64,000 nucleotides of DNA from Bacteroidales bacterium (GTDB lineage: Bacteria; Bacteroidota; Bacteroidia; Bacteroidales; Lentimicrobiaceae). The DNA lies in assembly GCA_016705005.1 (NCBI GenBank), contig JADIZB010000022.1, positions 17,142-81,141 on the forward strand. The letters run 5' to 3'. Of the stretch, positions 58,901 through 63,141 are shown piece by piece. A program made the position numbers and the translations under genes. The stretch's first letter is position 1, and each line of letters begins with the position of its first letter. Under the pieces are notes generated by a model. That model was not told the DNA's origin and ran no database searches. It was given only the letters and a program-made list of their open reading frames with translations.

Positions 58901-61131
58901 CCACGGCAACCTATACCATCAGCGACGGTAACGGAGGAAGTGATGCCGCAGACCTCATCATCACTGTTACCCCGGCGAATGATGCACCGGTGACTGTTGA
59001 TGATGCATATACCATTTGCAGTACTGCTGTTTCAACAGGCAATATACTTACCAACGGAGATGCAGATCCTGATGGCACAGCCCTTACGGTAAATACAACA
59101 CCGGTAAGTGATGCTTCACACGGAACATTCGCAATAGAATCAGACGGTGATTATACCTATACTCCGGATGCAGGCTATAATGGTACTGATATAGTGGTAG
59201 TTTCTGTTTGTGATAACGGTACTCCACTTCCATCCCTGTGTACAAATGCTACAATTACATTTACGGTGAATGAAGCTGTTACTTCTGATGCAGGCGTAGC
59301 TCAGAACCTATGTAATGTAACAACAACGACCCTTGCGGGCAATGATCCGACCCCGGGCACCGGTTTATGGACCCTGGTGAGCGGACCGAACACCCCTGCG
59401 ATCACATCACCGACGGCATACAACTCAACGGTAACCAGTATGGTACCGGGCGTATATGTGTTCAGGTGGACAATCAGCAGTGGAACCTGCCCATCAAGTG
59501 AAAGCACTGTAACGATCACCAATTATGCCACCCCGACGACCTCCACCACAGGAGCTGATCAGACCATCTGCGGACTGACCAGTACATCTCTTGGCGGCAA
59601 CACTCCGGTTAACGGAACGGGTGCATGGAGCCAGACTTCAGGACCGGGCACAACCACCTTTAGTGCCTCAGGAACAGGAAGCTCAACAGCCACAGCCACA
59701 CTATACGGAACCTACACCTATACCTGGACAATCAGCAATGGTGTATGTGCACCGAGCACTTCAGAAATCGAAGTAACCTACTACCAGACCCCGACAGCAG
59801 CAACCACAGGCGGAACACAGAACCTGTGCGGAACTCTTGAGAGCGGAGCCCTTGGTGGCAACACCCCGGTTGTAGGAACAGGAGCCTGGAGCATTGTCAG
59901 TGGCGGCACAGGATCATTTGATGATAACACCGATCCTGAAGCGATCTTTACCGCTGATGCTTATGGCACTTATGTATTAAGGTGGACCATCAGCAATGGT
60001 GTATGTACCGCCAGTACAGCTGATGTAACTATAAACTATTATGAGACCCCGACTACAGCAACAACAGGAGCAGATCAGAGCCATTGCGGCACACTGACTT
60101 CTACCGGACTTGGTGGCAACACCCCGGCTGTTGGAACAGGAGCATGGAGCATTGTCAGTGGCGGCACAGGAACCTTTACGGCCCCGACCTCAGGCAACTC
60201 CAACTTTGTAGCCAACAGCTATGCCACATACGTATTGCGCTGGACCATCAGCAATGGCACCTGTGCAACGAGCAGTGACGATATAACCATCAACTACTAC
60301 CAGACCCCGACCACAGCCAGTACAGGATCAACACAGAACCTTTGCGGCACGTTTGAGAGCGGCGTACTTGGTGGTAACACCCCGACCTCAGGCACAGGTG
60401 CCTGGAGTATTGTCAGTGGTGGCACAGGAACCTTCAGCAACAGCGCATCGGGCAGTTCAACCTTTGAAGCCGACGCCTATGGCACCTATGTATTGAGGTG
60501 GACCATCAGCAACGGTATCTGTACCCCGAGTACAGCCGATGTAACAGTTAATTATTACGAATCGACTGTTACTTCTGATGCAGGCGTAGCCCAGAACCTA
60601 TGTGATGTAACAACAACGACCCTTGCGGGCAATGACCCGACCCCGGGCACCGGTTTATGGACCCTGGTAAGCGGACCGAACACCCCTGCAATCACATCAC
60701 CGACGGCATACAACTCAACGGTAACCAGTATGGTACCAGGCGTATATGTGTTCAGGTGGACGATCAGCAGTGGAACGTGTCCCACAAGTGAAAGCACGGT
60801 GACGATCACCAATTATGCCACCCCGACAACCTCCACTACAGGCGCTGATCAGACCATCTGCGGACTGACCAGTACATCTCTTGGCGGCAACAATCCGGTT
60901 AACGGAACTGGTGCATGGAGCCAGACTTCAGGACCGGGCACAACAACTTTCAGTGCCTCGGGTTCAGGAAATTCCACAGCAACAGCTACACTTTACGGAA
61001 CATATACCTATACCTGGACAATCAGCAACGGTGTATGTGCACCGAGCACTTCAGAAATCGGAGTAACCTACTACCAGACCCCGACAATAGCAACCACAGG
61101 CGGCAGATCAGAATCTGTGCGGAACGCTTGA
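37984..61131 (+). CDS. Giant repeat adhesin (HYR, Calx-beta, cadherin-like), 5' intact part
   Basis: An uninterrupted frame of 7,715 codons, one of the largest genes expected in any bacterium. Residues 1-40 form a signal peptide (cleavage after ANA). A short Ig-like lead (to about 220) is followed by about 45 HYR repeats (220-4245), three TEG-type repeats, 19 Calx-beta repeats (about 4590-6780), cadherin-like domains (about 6780-7095), and 86-residue repeats. Cysteines are paired inside each HYR unit, suggesting disulfides; Calx-beta and cadherin-like domains usually bind Ca2+. Composition is rich in Thr, Ser, Asn, Asp and Gly and poor in Lys. The stop at 61129-61131 follows a one-base insertion; the repeats continue in another frame. 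It is most likely a T9SS-secreted cell-surface adhesin, as inferred from the size, repeats and gldD/E. No catalytic domain was seen. Confidence 0.92.
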   Translation: MRTLLQSGFGQRVQKTAGISVRLLLLAAFSQLAFIDRANAQDAFITSDGLTTICEGESTTLQVIIGASEGPYTVVYSDGTSNYTVSDYESIADPEDPQYGGDPIIVSPVVTTTYSLVSVHDAGNNSLPVSSATITITVNPLPTNLVITVNPASPVCPSVNFTISATATNGNAYELWNQANTVKTDDLPYTTSITSTSHYTVRAISSFGCTISQALTVNLESTPPSITCPGNQTLNPGAGTCNASLPDYRGSVTVSDNCTPSGSITLSQSPAPGTVISGHNTSQIVTITATDAAGNTNSCNFNVTLVDNINPQISCVGNQTVPASASCTYTHSGTAWNPAGTDNCTVASVSYSLSGATTGTGTNLNGVTFQPGTTTVTWTVTDGAGRTSQCSFNVSIEDNENPTVSCPGNQSVNTAAGVCTYTHSGTTWNVTANDNCAVASISYVLSGATTATIPSTLNGAVFNIGLTTVTVTVADGAPIPNTASCSFTVTVNDNQNPNITCPSNISVSNSAGNCSASVTVPVIVFGDNCGGSSIAWSSTGATTLSGNGQIGTQTFNIGTTTITVVATDASSRTAQCSFTVTVNDTENPTITCPSNITADNGIGLCTTNVAIPSITFDDNCPGESISWSTAGATSLSGNGQPGTQTFNVGITTITITVTDAANNTASCNFTVTISDNEDPTITCPSDISANNGAGLCSASVVVPAVTYDDNCAGSSIAWTLSGATTGSGNGQIGTRSFYVGTTTVNYTVSDGASPANTATCSFTITISDNEAPVISGCPANITRTSGAGVCTATVSWTEPTAADNCTAAGNLVWTKSHLPGSVFSAGTTNVTYTATDAAGNISNVCSFTVTVVDNQKPVISGCPTNINTGTGPGSCNAVVSWTEPTATDNCTASGSLVWTKSHLPGATFNTGTTTVTYTVADAGGNVSNPCSFTVTVTDNIAPTATCKPATIYLNGSGTATLAIIDVNDGSTDNCTAQGSLVITLSKTNFNCSNLGANTVVMTVRDASGNQSTCNATVTVVDNTPPVISATAGTVTSNVNANSGVCYYTVNGNEYDPSVTDNCSGTVLSYSVTGATTLSGTGSLAGKQLSKGANLITWSATDGSGNTVVVPLAFTKTVIDNQPPSISSIGNQNRNTNTGCGYTVSGSEFNPTYSDNCGAGNLIITYSINGGSAVQSNSLAGVLLATGINTIVWTASDGLNSSTSTFRVTVADDDAPSITSISNITIEISVGCGAVVNWTEPVASDNCAVTVFGQVTGLASGSTFPIGTTLIRYRALDAAGNSTFMSFNVIVNDLTPPDLTCPSGSPFSRVTGAGVCFYSVSGTEFDPTTNDGCPVTAINSFDGTNTLAGKQLPAGNHTINWTATDGSGNNSTCSVEVNVTDNQNPTFDQPTGNPAGSYAYTRNTDPGVCYYTIPGTDFDLRNISDNCSTETPTYIITKNGSTVYTGSGTLAGLQLPKDQNFPYAIVWTLEDANGNIVTALAFTILVLDNQPPQFVCHGNEIRTAPGGSCNYTISGTEFDPTSLTDNCDIPANLTVSYTLDGVPGAGTTMAGIILSAGVHTIVWTIEDLSGNINTCTFTVTIRDTVFPTITPIADQSRFAPSTSCDYTAIGTEFDPVVNDNCPSPLLVNNQNGLATLNGFVFPVGITVVVWTATDASDNATTMEFEVNVIDNIPPDYDIPASETRSASTAHCYYTAIDDEFDPRNIEDNCTDANFYITNDYNNYRSLAYEQFPVGTTEVVWTVRDFHGNVHNETIVITIDDDTDPVINCPLNAYVRVVDDGQTYYTVGVNEFTPVTTDNCAVISYTNNINSGSNLNGYHLSTGTHNITWTSLDGSGNDTQCTFTVYVVTDLYPPVTCVGDQLKSAGSGVCSYTVTGTEFDATSTSGAATLLNNFDNTSSLAGSVFPVGTTLVTWTASQVINGTNYSNSCSFYVTVVDNENPVITPAANVSVTTNNGCYATSVDLGTPSTSDNCSVYSTWSNSPYYFGIGTTTVTWWVEDIHGNTSSATQTVTVTDDDDPYLSCPGSICRQVDDGQSYYTVFGHEFDPYGTWDCSGILSITNDFNGNASLAGAQIPTSVTSITWTVTDNASNVSTCTIAIDIRTTDPPAVTCRGNETRTTDPDECSYVATGGEFDVSTTQSSPAVVLTHNIQTTTPGTLPYAPSANSLAGAEFPTGTTTIVWTATSGSDVNTCCTFTVHVYDDQDPSVSWPGNITVNVDAGSCLATGVVVGTPTASDNCTASGSITATRTPSGTTFAIGTTNIYWTVHDLNGNYVYHTQTVTVVDNIAPDIDCPLTTYYREFNNSTVNYYTVVGTEFRPNVTENCILTSYINNRNGWTTLNGVQLTIGNHAIVWTATDASSNTDQCTVNITVVDSFEPLLSCPEDAYLDSPSDQCTHTVSGTDLDPVFTNLSVIPGRTLTHNFAGAPLNTTLNGAAFPIGTTTVTWTATQTIGGIDYTSTCTYDVVVRDRIAPVVDLPFPNVSLPVDDGECYSTAALTAPTATDNCTAPGSLTITSNSAMYFPFLVGVTNIRWTIADASGNQTVYTQQVTVFDDEGPVITNCPVADVTGTAAGENCEAVVSWPPLVATDECSGVASFTSTHSPGTLFPVGTTVVTYTATDNEDNVSTCVFNVVVNDTPPSILCVGDKTRNTNSGNCSYLVLGNELDPVDFDDNCSTPAITWSFIHPETGLPVTGNNTLSGVAIPRGSNNGPGTGEITITWTATDENLNFDDCSFVLTIVDAEAPVIVVPGNQTRSTDLHQNYYTVQGGEFDDVTASDNCGIVTKLVNEYSVPTLAGLQLQMGENTITWFAEDDMGNRSQAVFYAYVIDTEPPRVTNVPENITVNTLSGCSVAVNYTPPVIIDNVTLIGDLVITVSPDYAVPGYVFPVGVTEVTYSVVDETGNSLVYTFDVTVIDNINPTLTCAAGSPGNEFHRGTDLNQAYYTTSGTEFDPTEYFDNCAVTLTNNRNSSESLAGVTFPVGTTTVTWTATDASNNVTTCSIQVIVEDDQIPLITNCPDATVAEIAESGECYYLVPGSEYDPYGFSDNDDLDRLTYSINGGAEVGTDLNTTLVGLQIPVGTTTIIWRLYDVNGNVSNTCQTIFTITDPEPPTVVTVGTQTRSTDTGVSTYTAKTPADDDWNPSVSDNCEVDIITYTIDGGTPVGTNELTSIIGEVFAIGTHTVLWTATDIHANISTGSYQVIVEDEDDPTAVCNPYTVYLDENGIYMLDSDDINAIGAGSTDPGGIAEMTVTPDVFDCADTGDNTVLLTVTDNSGNTATCNATITVIDNTPPDAVCTDISVSLDVLGLATILPVDLNGGSSDECGIQGYSASQTLFDCTDVGTNSVILTVTDNSGNTSTCTATVTVYDNYSPSAVCNPITVSLDATGNLTLSATDIDNLSLGSTDNCSGSLTKTVTPDDFDCSDIGANNVILRVTDPAGNFDECTTTVTVQDVAPPTAICRNITVQLDAGGNVSIVPADINNGSSDNCDASLTYSIDQSAFTCADLGPNTVTLTVTDDYSNSSTCTSTVTVEDNIDPVVTCSVSDQTVNTDNDECTYTHSGTGWNAGATDGCATIASLTYTLSGVTTGTGTSLDGVVFNRGITTVTWTATDGSGNVSNCSYTVTVNDTQAPDAVCQDITIQLNASGAASIVAADINNGSTDNCGIQGIAVNTSAFDCTDLGPNPVTLTVTDIAGNTATCNANVTVEDNIDPVAVCKNITVQLNAAGTVTITGADVDNGSTDNCSIDNRSVTPDTFTCVNIGTPVTVTLTVTDPAGNTDQCTATVTVEDNVDPNAVCRNITVQLDGSGNASIVAGDINNGSSDACGIASLAASQTAFDCSDLGPNTVTLTVTDNNSNQSTCNATVTVQDQIDPAFTFCPANQTVTTDPDVCTHLHSGTAWDALASDNCSVSTLTYNLTGVTSGTGTSLAGVSFNNGLTTVTWTATDASGNNETCVFTVTVNDEQDPDAACQAYTAQLQRNGQAVVSPADIDDNSDDNCGIVLYEISKTGGAGTWASTITYSCSDIGTPTAYLRVTDAAGNTSSCSSTVTVADTQAPTLDDLSDRNEVTDNNVCTYTHNDDLWNPTDNCDLNPTITYSLSGATTVVTLPNTTLNGQVFNQGTTTVTWTVSDHATPPNTGSVEFDVVVTDTQDPVVTCPSNITQNVANPGDLSATVAGIPNAIYSDNCSVTMLTYALSGATSSAHQGAGINQLNSGTFNLGTTTVTYIAYDAEGNSHSCNFTITINALPSNAVIVNPTAITTYENIIPVATFTVVLPTAPTGTVVFDVVSNDLTEGTVSTGSLTFNAGNWSTPQTVTVTGVNDDVDDDDVPYVILLTTNTVLTDPLSGYYNVDPTNVDAVNIDNDVAGVTVSAISGPTTEAGGTATFTMVLNTEPTDDVIFTLSSSDLTEGNVTNPVTFTVTFTPANWDTPQTITVTGIDDPIDDGNVSYTIITSDATSDDPKYSSMVAADVPVINNDNDAVGFIVTPLTLNTTEAGGTATFTVVLTSKPATDTEDYIVVVDVESSDLTEGTVSPIHLTFTAANWNTPQTVTVTGAEDIVVDGNIAYTIVNSVDQTLTTDPLYDPLDPSDVNVTNADNDAATLSVNSIAQLETNAGTTSFVFTVTHSGQEVIGSYSVTYYTQNGTARSPSDFAGTGGSVTFNGSIGETQSITITVNGDQMVERNETFSLVLNTVTAPGRNVTILPAGKTGTGTITNDDNATLAIDDVSITEGNAGSQTLTFTVTLSMAVEDGLSLQYASADGTATTADSDYATSTGTLTFTGNANETRTMGVTVYGDLKVELDENFLVNLSNIVPVSAPAGTITFADDSGTGTITNDDAATLVVSGFSVNENAGTANYTVTLNRSVQTAFTVDFATSDNTALAGSDYTAVPTTTLNFGAGNPLVQTVTVNITNDTYVEPTETLTGTISNLNAGGQNVTIATATATGTILDNESASVAIDDVTVNEAAGTATFTVILTGNIQDNLTVNYATANNTALSASDYSVTSGTLTFLAGSVNGSTLTIVVPITNDNIAEPTETYRVNLSGIVSTGSASISDAQGIGTINDNDPATLVLSGFTVTETNGTQTANFAATMSIAAQENVVLTFSTANGSAGASDFTAQTNTIVTIPGGTTSLNIPVSVLGDLIAEPTETFTGTIAISNVNGQQVTIDTPSATSTIEDDDIITINLAGFTVTETNGTQVQNFRASMNTTAQLDIVLEFSTSDGTALDGNDYTARTAISVTILAGTLFTDIPVDILGDLITEPQETFTGTISLTNNNGQQASVGTATANGIINDNDPATLAITGFTADEDAGTADFTITLSRNVQNAFTVDFATSDITALAGALLDYTAVPTTTLTFGAANDLTQTVTVAINDDSWVEPTETLRGTLSNLAANSQAVTIPTPSAIATINDNDAASIAIDDVMVAENIASGIAEFTVTLTGDVQDDLTVDFTTANITALAGSDYTLSTGVVTFSGGSLSGSTQTITIPILNNVIAEPTETYHVNLSNIVCTGSASFGDNQGLGTITDDDPVTQIDLAGFTVTETNGTVSHNFVASMDIIAQEPVVISFTTTNGTAGATDFTAQSAVQYTILPGTLSVNIPINVLGDLITEPQESFTGNITLVNANGQQVAIGIDEATGIINDNDDAAFAITGFTVSEAAGTATYTVTLDNTVQNTITIDFATSNNTANAGSDYTAVGITTLTFGAANPLSQTVTVPILEDLLVEPSETLTGTISNLITNSQDVTIATATATGTITDNDAATLAVNNVTLQEPDNGSTVEYIFIITQSGRNTDGPYTVAYTTTIGSASSGSDFVAQTGTVSFAGTSGESHSVTIIVNGDIVVEPNELFTFDLSEDDFGGRNITFTDNSGLGTITDNDITTVNLVASDPAAAEPSNDGEFTVSMGLTSSTNTVVSYTISGDAIAGDDYTSLSGTVTIPAGSLSATIDLEVIDDLILEDDETVTITLSGVSGDTDISLGAPYIASVIISDDDVATVSITANDPAAAEPSNNGQFTVTMSNASDVATVISYTISGTATAGSDYTALTGTITIPAGSTSGTIDVTVIDNLIMESNETVIVTLASITSGDADVSIGTPSSATVTIADNDVATVSIAASDPNASEPSNNGQYTVTLTRASDTDTQISYNVTGTATSGDDFNALSGSVTIPAGSLSATIDVVVNDDLILEASETVIATLSAITSGNSNITIGLPDAATVTITDNDAANLSIADVTVDESDGTATFTVLLTGNVQGGFTINHATANNTAVQPGDYTSTSGTLTFAGTTGETETITVPITGNSIVEISETYFVNLSGISNALVTYDSQATGTITDDDVATVSIASVTEDEGDSGTTTYTFTVTMSAASDAVVTVDYASVNGTATTADLDYSATSGTLTFAAGNTSQTFTVSVNGDTRIEDDETFTVALSNLVTTSRPITLGTSSGTGTITNDDAATISINDVTLAEGNTGTTSFTFTVSLSDASASTITVDYATSNGTATVADGDYIATAGTVVFSPGQVSKSIIVPVNGDVKVETDETFTVSLSNLFTSGLDVTVADGSGTGTITNDDAATITINDVTLAEGNSGTTSFSFTVVMSHASDAAVTVDYASANGTATLADSDYSTTSGTLTFAAGETSKTITVLVNGDVKVEDHETFTVGLSDLDDNGRDVSISDATGLGTITNDDSAILAISDISQAEGDSGTTGFTFTLTLSAASDDVVTIDYATADGTATEADADYTGVSGTITFAAGETSKTVTVLVNGDAKTETNETFTIGLTDLVANGNTITLGTASATATITNDDNTPSIVDIVKSGPEDNDILFADTDFTAAFTDADADALNSIEVVNLPANGTLYLSGIPVTSGQFIVLAQLDNLTFTPSGNWYGTTTFDYNATDGANWAAADAQVIITITSENDAPVAVDDIVSTPEDTPLSGSVTLNDTDTEGNGLTVTQFVVDGITYLAGVTVNITNTGTLVINSNGSFQFVPVSNYNGTVPTATYTISDGNGGSDAADLIITVTPANDAPVTVDDAYTICSTAVSTGNILTNGDADPDGTALTVNTTPVSDASHGTFAIESDGDYTYTPDAGYNGTDIVVVSVCDNGTPLPSLCTNATITFTVNEAVTSDAGVAQNLCNVTTTTLAGNDPTPGTGLWTLVSGPNTPAITSPTAYNSTVTSMVPGVYVFRWTISSGTCPSSESTVTITNYATPTTSTTGADQTICGLTSTSLGGNTPVNGTGAWSQTSGPGTTTFSASGTGSSTATATLYGTYTYTWTISNGVCAPSTSEIEVTYYQTPTAATTGGTQNLCGTLESGALGGNTPVVGTGAWSIVSGGTGSFDDNTDPEAIFTADAYGTYVLRWTISNGVCTASTADVTINYYETPTTATTGADQSHCGTLTSTGLGGNTPAVGTGAWSIVSGGTGTFTAPTSGNSNFVANSYATYVLRWTISNGTCATSSDDITINYYQTPTTASTGSTQNLCGTFESGVLGGNTPTSGTGAWSIVSGGTGTFSNSASGSSTFEADAYGTYVLRWTISNGICTPSTADVTVNYYESTVTSDAGVAQNLCDVTTTTLAGNDPTPGTGLWTLVSGPNTPAITSPTAYNSTVTSMVPGVYVFRWTISSGTCPTSESTVTITNYATPTTSTTGADQTICGLTSTSLGGNNPVNGTGAWSQTSGPGTTTFSASGSGNSTATATLYGTYTYTWTISNGVCAPSTSEIGVTYYQTPTIATTGGRSESVRNA
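38651..50700 (+). repeat. Array of about 45 hyalin (HYR)-like repeats
   Basis: By counting the linker pattern (D/N-N-x-x-P-x-I-x-C-P-x-N), I find about 45 units of 75-105 residues. Each has a conserved DNC (for example TVSDNCTPSG), a FPIGTTTVTWTATDASGN-type segment and a closing CSFTVTV. Early units carry CPxN starts, middle units GTEFDP motifs, and units near 47600-49600 the CRNITVQLDAGG form, so at least three subfamilies alternate in blocks. The units have diverged in nucleotide sequence, unlike the terminal array. Confidence 0.9.
50730..51755 (+). repeat. Three TEG-type (Calx-beta-related) repeats
   Basis: Three units of about 110-120 residues share SSDLTEGTV, LTFTAANWNTPQTVTVTG and D-rich ends (DDDVDDDDV, DDPIDDGNV). 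They bridge the HYR and Calx-beta blocks. The Asp clusters are plausible Ca2+ sites. Confidence 0.75.
51760..58330 (+). repeat. Array of 19 Calx-beta repeats
   Basis: Nineteen units of about 105-125 residues with the Calx-beta pattern: an opening I-x-D-V-x-x-x-E-G, FTVTLS, Y-A-T-A-D-G-T-A, SDYTxTSGTLTFAAGETS, DxxxExxETFTVxLSN and a TGTITNDD end. Acidic ends resemble Ca2+-binding loops. Within it are three local expansions: an A-B-C block (52479-55230), a trio with DPAAAEPSNNGQFTV (55590-56600), and a quartet with DVTLAEGNSGTTSF (56940-58330). Confidence 0.9.
58331..59275 (+). repeat. Three cadherin-like (Big_9/tandem-95 type) domains
   Basis: Domain texts include GPEDNDILFADTDFTAAFTD, ENDAPVAVDDIVSTPEDTPL and GSFQFVPVSNYNG, then VDDAYTICSTAVSTGNILTN. 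The NDAPVAVDD linker is the mark of cadherin-like tandem domains. They separate the Calx-beta block from the terminal super-repeats. Confidence 0.8.
59281..60570 (+). repeat. 430-residue super-repeat, copy 1
   Basis: A 1,290-bp unit made of five 86-residue subrepeats, each ending in FRWTISSGTC or RWTISNGVC type text followed by a YYETPT linker. Subrepeats start at SDAGVAQNLC, TTGADQTICG, TTGGTQNLCG, TTGADQSHCG and STGSTQNLCG. Copies 2 and 3 follow in tandem at nearly identical sequence, so this array expanded recently. Confidence 0.9.
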
Positions 61132-61861
61132 AAGCGCAACTCTTGGTGGCAACACCCCGGTTGTAGGGACGGGTTTATGGAGCATTGTCAGTGGCGGCAC
61201 AGGAACCTTTGATGATAACACCGATCCTGATGCGATCTTTACCGCTGATGCTTATGGCACTTATGTATTAAGGTGGACCATCAGCAATGGTGTATGTACC
61301 GCCAGTACAGCCGATGTAACGGTGAACTATTATGAGACCCCGACTACAGCAACAACAGGAGCAGATCAGAGCCATTGCGGCACACTGACCTCCACCGGAC
61401 TTGGTGGCAACACCCCGGCTGTAGGAACAGGAGCATGGAGCATTGTCAGTGGCGGCACAGGAACCTTTACGGCCCCGACCTCAGGCAACTCCAACTTTGT
61501 AGCCAACAGCTATGCCACTTATGTATTGCGCTGGACCATCAGCAATGGCACCTGTGCAACGAGCAGTGACGATATAACCATTAACTTCTACCAGACACCG
61601 ACTACAGCCACCGTTGGTTCAACACAGAACCTTTGCGGCACGTTAGAGAGCGGCGTACTTGGTGGTAACACCCCGACCTCAGGCACAGGTGCCTGGAGTA
61701 TTGTCAGTGGTGGAACAGGAACCTTCAGCAACAGTGCATCGGGCAGTTCAACCTTTGAAGCCGACGCTTATGGCACCTATGTATTGAGGTGGACCATCAG
61801 CAACGGCATCTGTACCCCGAGTACAGCCGATGTAACGGTTAATTATTACGAATCGACGGTA
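60571..61861 (+). repeat. 430-residue super-repeat, copy 2 (one-base insertion)
   Basis: Aligned with copy 1, this copy is 1,291 bp; the extra base is a G in GGCGGCA around 61102-61103, inside the third subrepeat. Without it the text would be ATTGADQNLCGTLESATLGG. The frame shift causes the stop at 61129-61131; coding continues from 61103 in the next frame. Confidence 0.88.
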
Positions 61862-62014
61862 GCTTCTGATGCAGGCGTAGCTCAGAACCTATGCGATGTA
61901 ACAACAACAACCCTTGCGGGCAATGATCCGACCCCGGGCACCGGTTTATGGACCCTGGTAAGCGGACCGAACACCCTGCGATCACATCACCGACGGCATA
62001 CAACTCAACGGTAA
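61103..62014 (+). pseudogene. Adhesin continuation, frame-shifted segment 1
   Basis: This segment continues the adhesin in the +1-shifted frame from the insertion at about 61102 to a stop at 62014. It is a direct continuation of the super-repeats (GTLESATLGGNTPVVGTG). The stop is produced by loss of a C at 61974-61976. It is either a sequencing consensus error or a true frameshift. Confidence 0.7.
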
Positions 62015-63141
62015 CCAGTATGGTACCGGGCGTATATGTGTTCAGGTGGACGATCAGCAGTGGTACTTGTCCCACAAGTGAAAGCACTGTAACGATCACC
62101 AACTATGCCACCCCGACGACTTCTGCCACAGGAGCTGATCAGACCATCTGCGGACTGACCAGTACATCTCTTGGCGGCAACACTCCGGTTAACGGAACGG
62201 GTGCATGGAGCCAGACTTCAGGACCGGGCACAACAACCTTCAGTGCCTCGGGTTCAGGAAGCTCAACAGCTACAGCTACACTATACGGAACCTACACCTA
62301 TACGTGGACAATCAGCAACGGTGTATGTGCACCGAGCACTTCAGAAATCGAGGTAACTTACTACCAGACCCCGACCACAGCAACTGTTGGTGCAGATCAG
62401 GATATCTGCGGCAGCCTTGTAACTTCAACTTTGGGTGGCAACACCCCGGTTGTAGGAACAGGAGCCTGGAGCATTGTCAGTGGTGGCACAGGAACCTTTG
62501 ATGATAACACCGATCCTGATGCGATCTTTACTGCTGATGCCTATGGCACTTATGTATTAAGGTGGACCATCAGCAATGGTGTATGTACCGCCAGTACAGC
62601 CGATGTAACGGTGAACTATTATGAGACCCGACTACAGCAAATACAGGAGCAGATCAGAGCCATTGCGCACACTGACTTCTCAACCGGACTTGGTGGCAAA
62701 CGCACCTTCATCAGGAACAGGAGTTGGGCATTTGTTTCCGGGGCAAACTGCCTGATTTCCCCTGACCTCAGGCAACATCAACGGTTTGTAGCCAACAGCT
62801 ATGCCTTATACGTATTCCAATAGACAGTCAGCAATGGAACCTGCACTTCTACCGATGAAGTGACATATAACCACAACTACTAGCCAGACCAACCCCGGCC
62901 TTGCAGAATCAACACAGAACCTTTGCGGCACTTCCACAGCGGCGCACTTGGTGGTAACACCCCGACCAGGAACAGGTGCGAGTATTGTCAAGCGGAGGAG
63001 CCGGAACCTTAGCAACACCATCGGATCCAACTACAACATTAAAGGGACTTTCAGCAGGCACCTATGTATTCCGTTGGACCATCAGCAATGGCACCTGCAC
63101 CCCAGTAGCCGATGTAGACCTTTAATTATTACGGATGGACT
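61862..63141 (+). repeat. 430-residue super-repeat, copy 3 (eroded)
   Basis: The first half aligns cleanly with copies 1 and 2 except for one missing C (61974-61976, CCC for CCCC). From about 62630 many small deletions, insertions and substitutions appear, and the next copy begins near 63142, making this copy about 10 bases short. The fourth and fifth subrepeats are still recognisable. Confidence 0.75.
61948..62823 (+). pseudogene. Adhesin continuation, frame-shifted segment 2
   Basis: After the missing C the coding text resumes in a third frame (AITSPTAYNSTVTSMVPG) and runs through the first three subrepeats of copy 3. From about 62630 it loses the pattern (TRLQQIQEQIRAIAH, where YETPTTATTGADQSHC is expected) and stops at 62823. 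Confidence 0.65.

Noticed and set aside
59281..63141. CRISPR-like or transposon-like direct repeats
   Set aside because: The repeats are 258 and 1,290 bp, contiguous without spacers and in frame; they are protein repeats.
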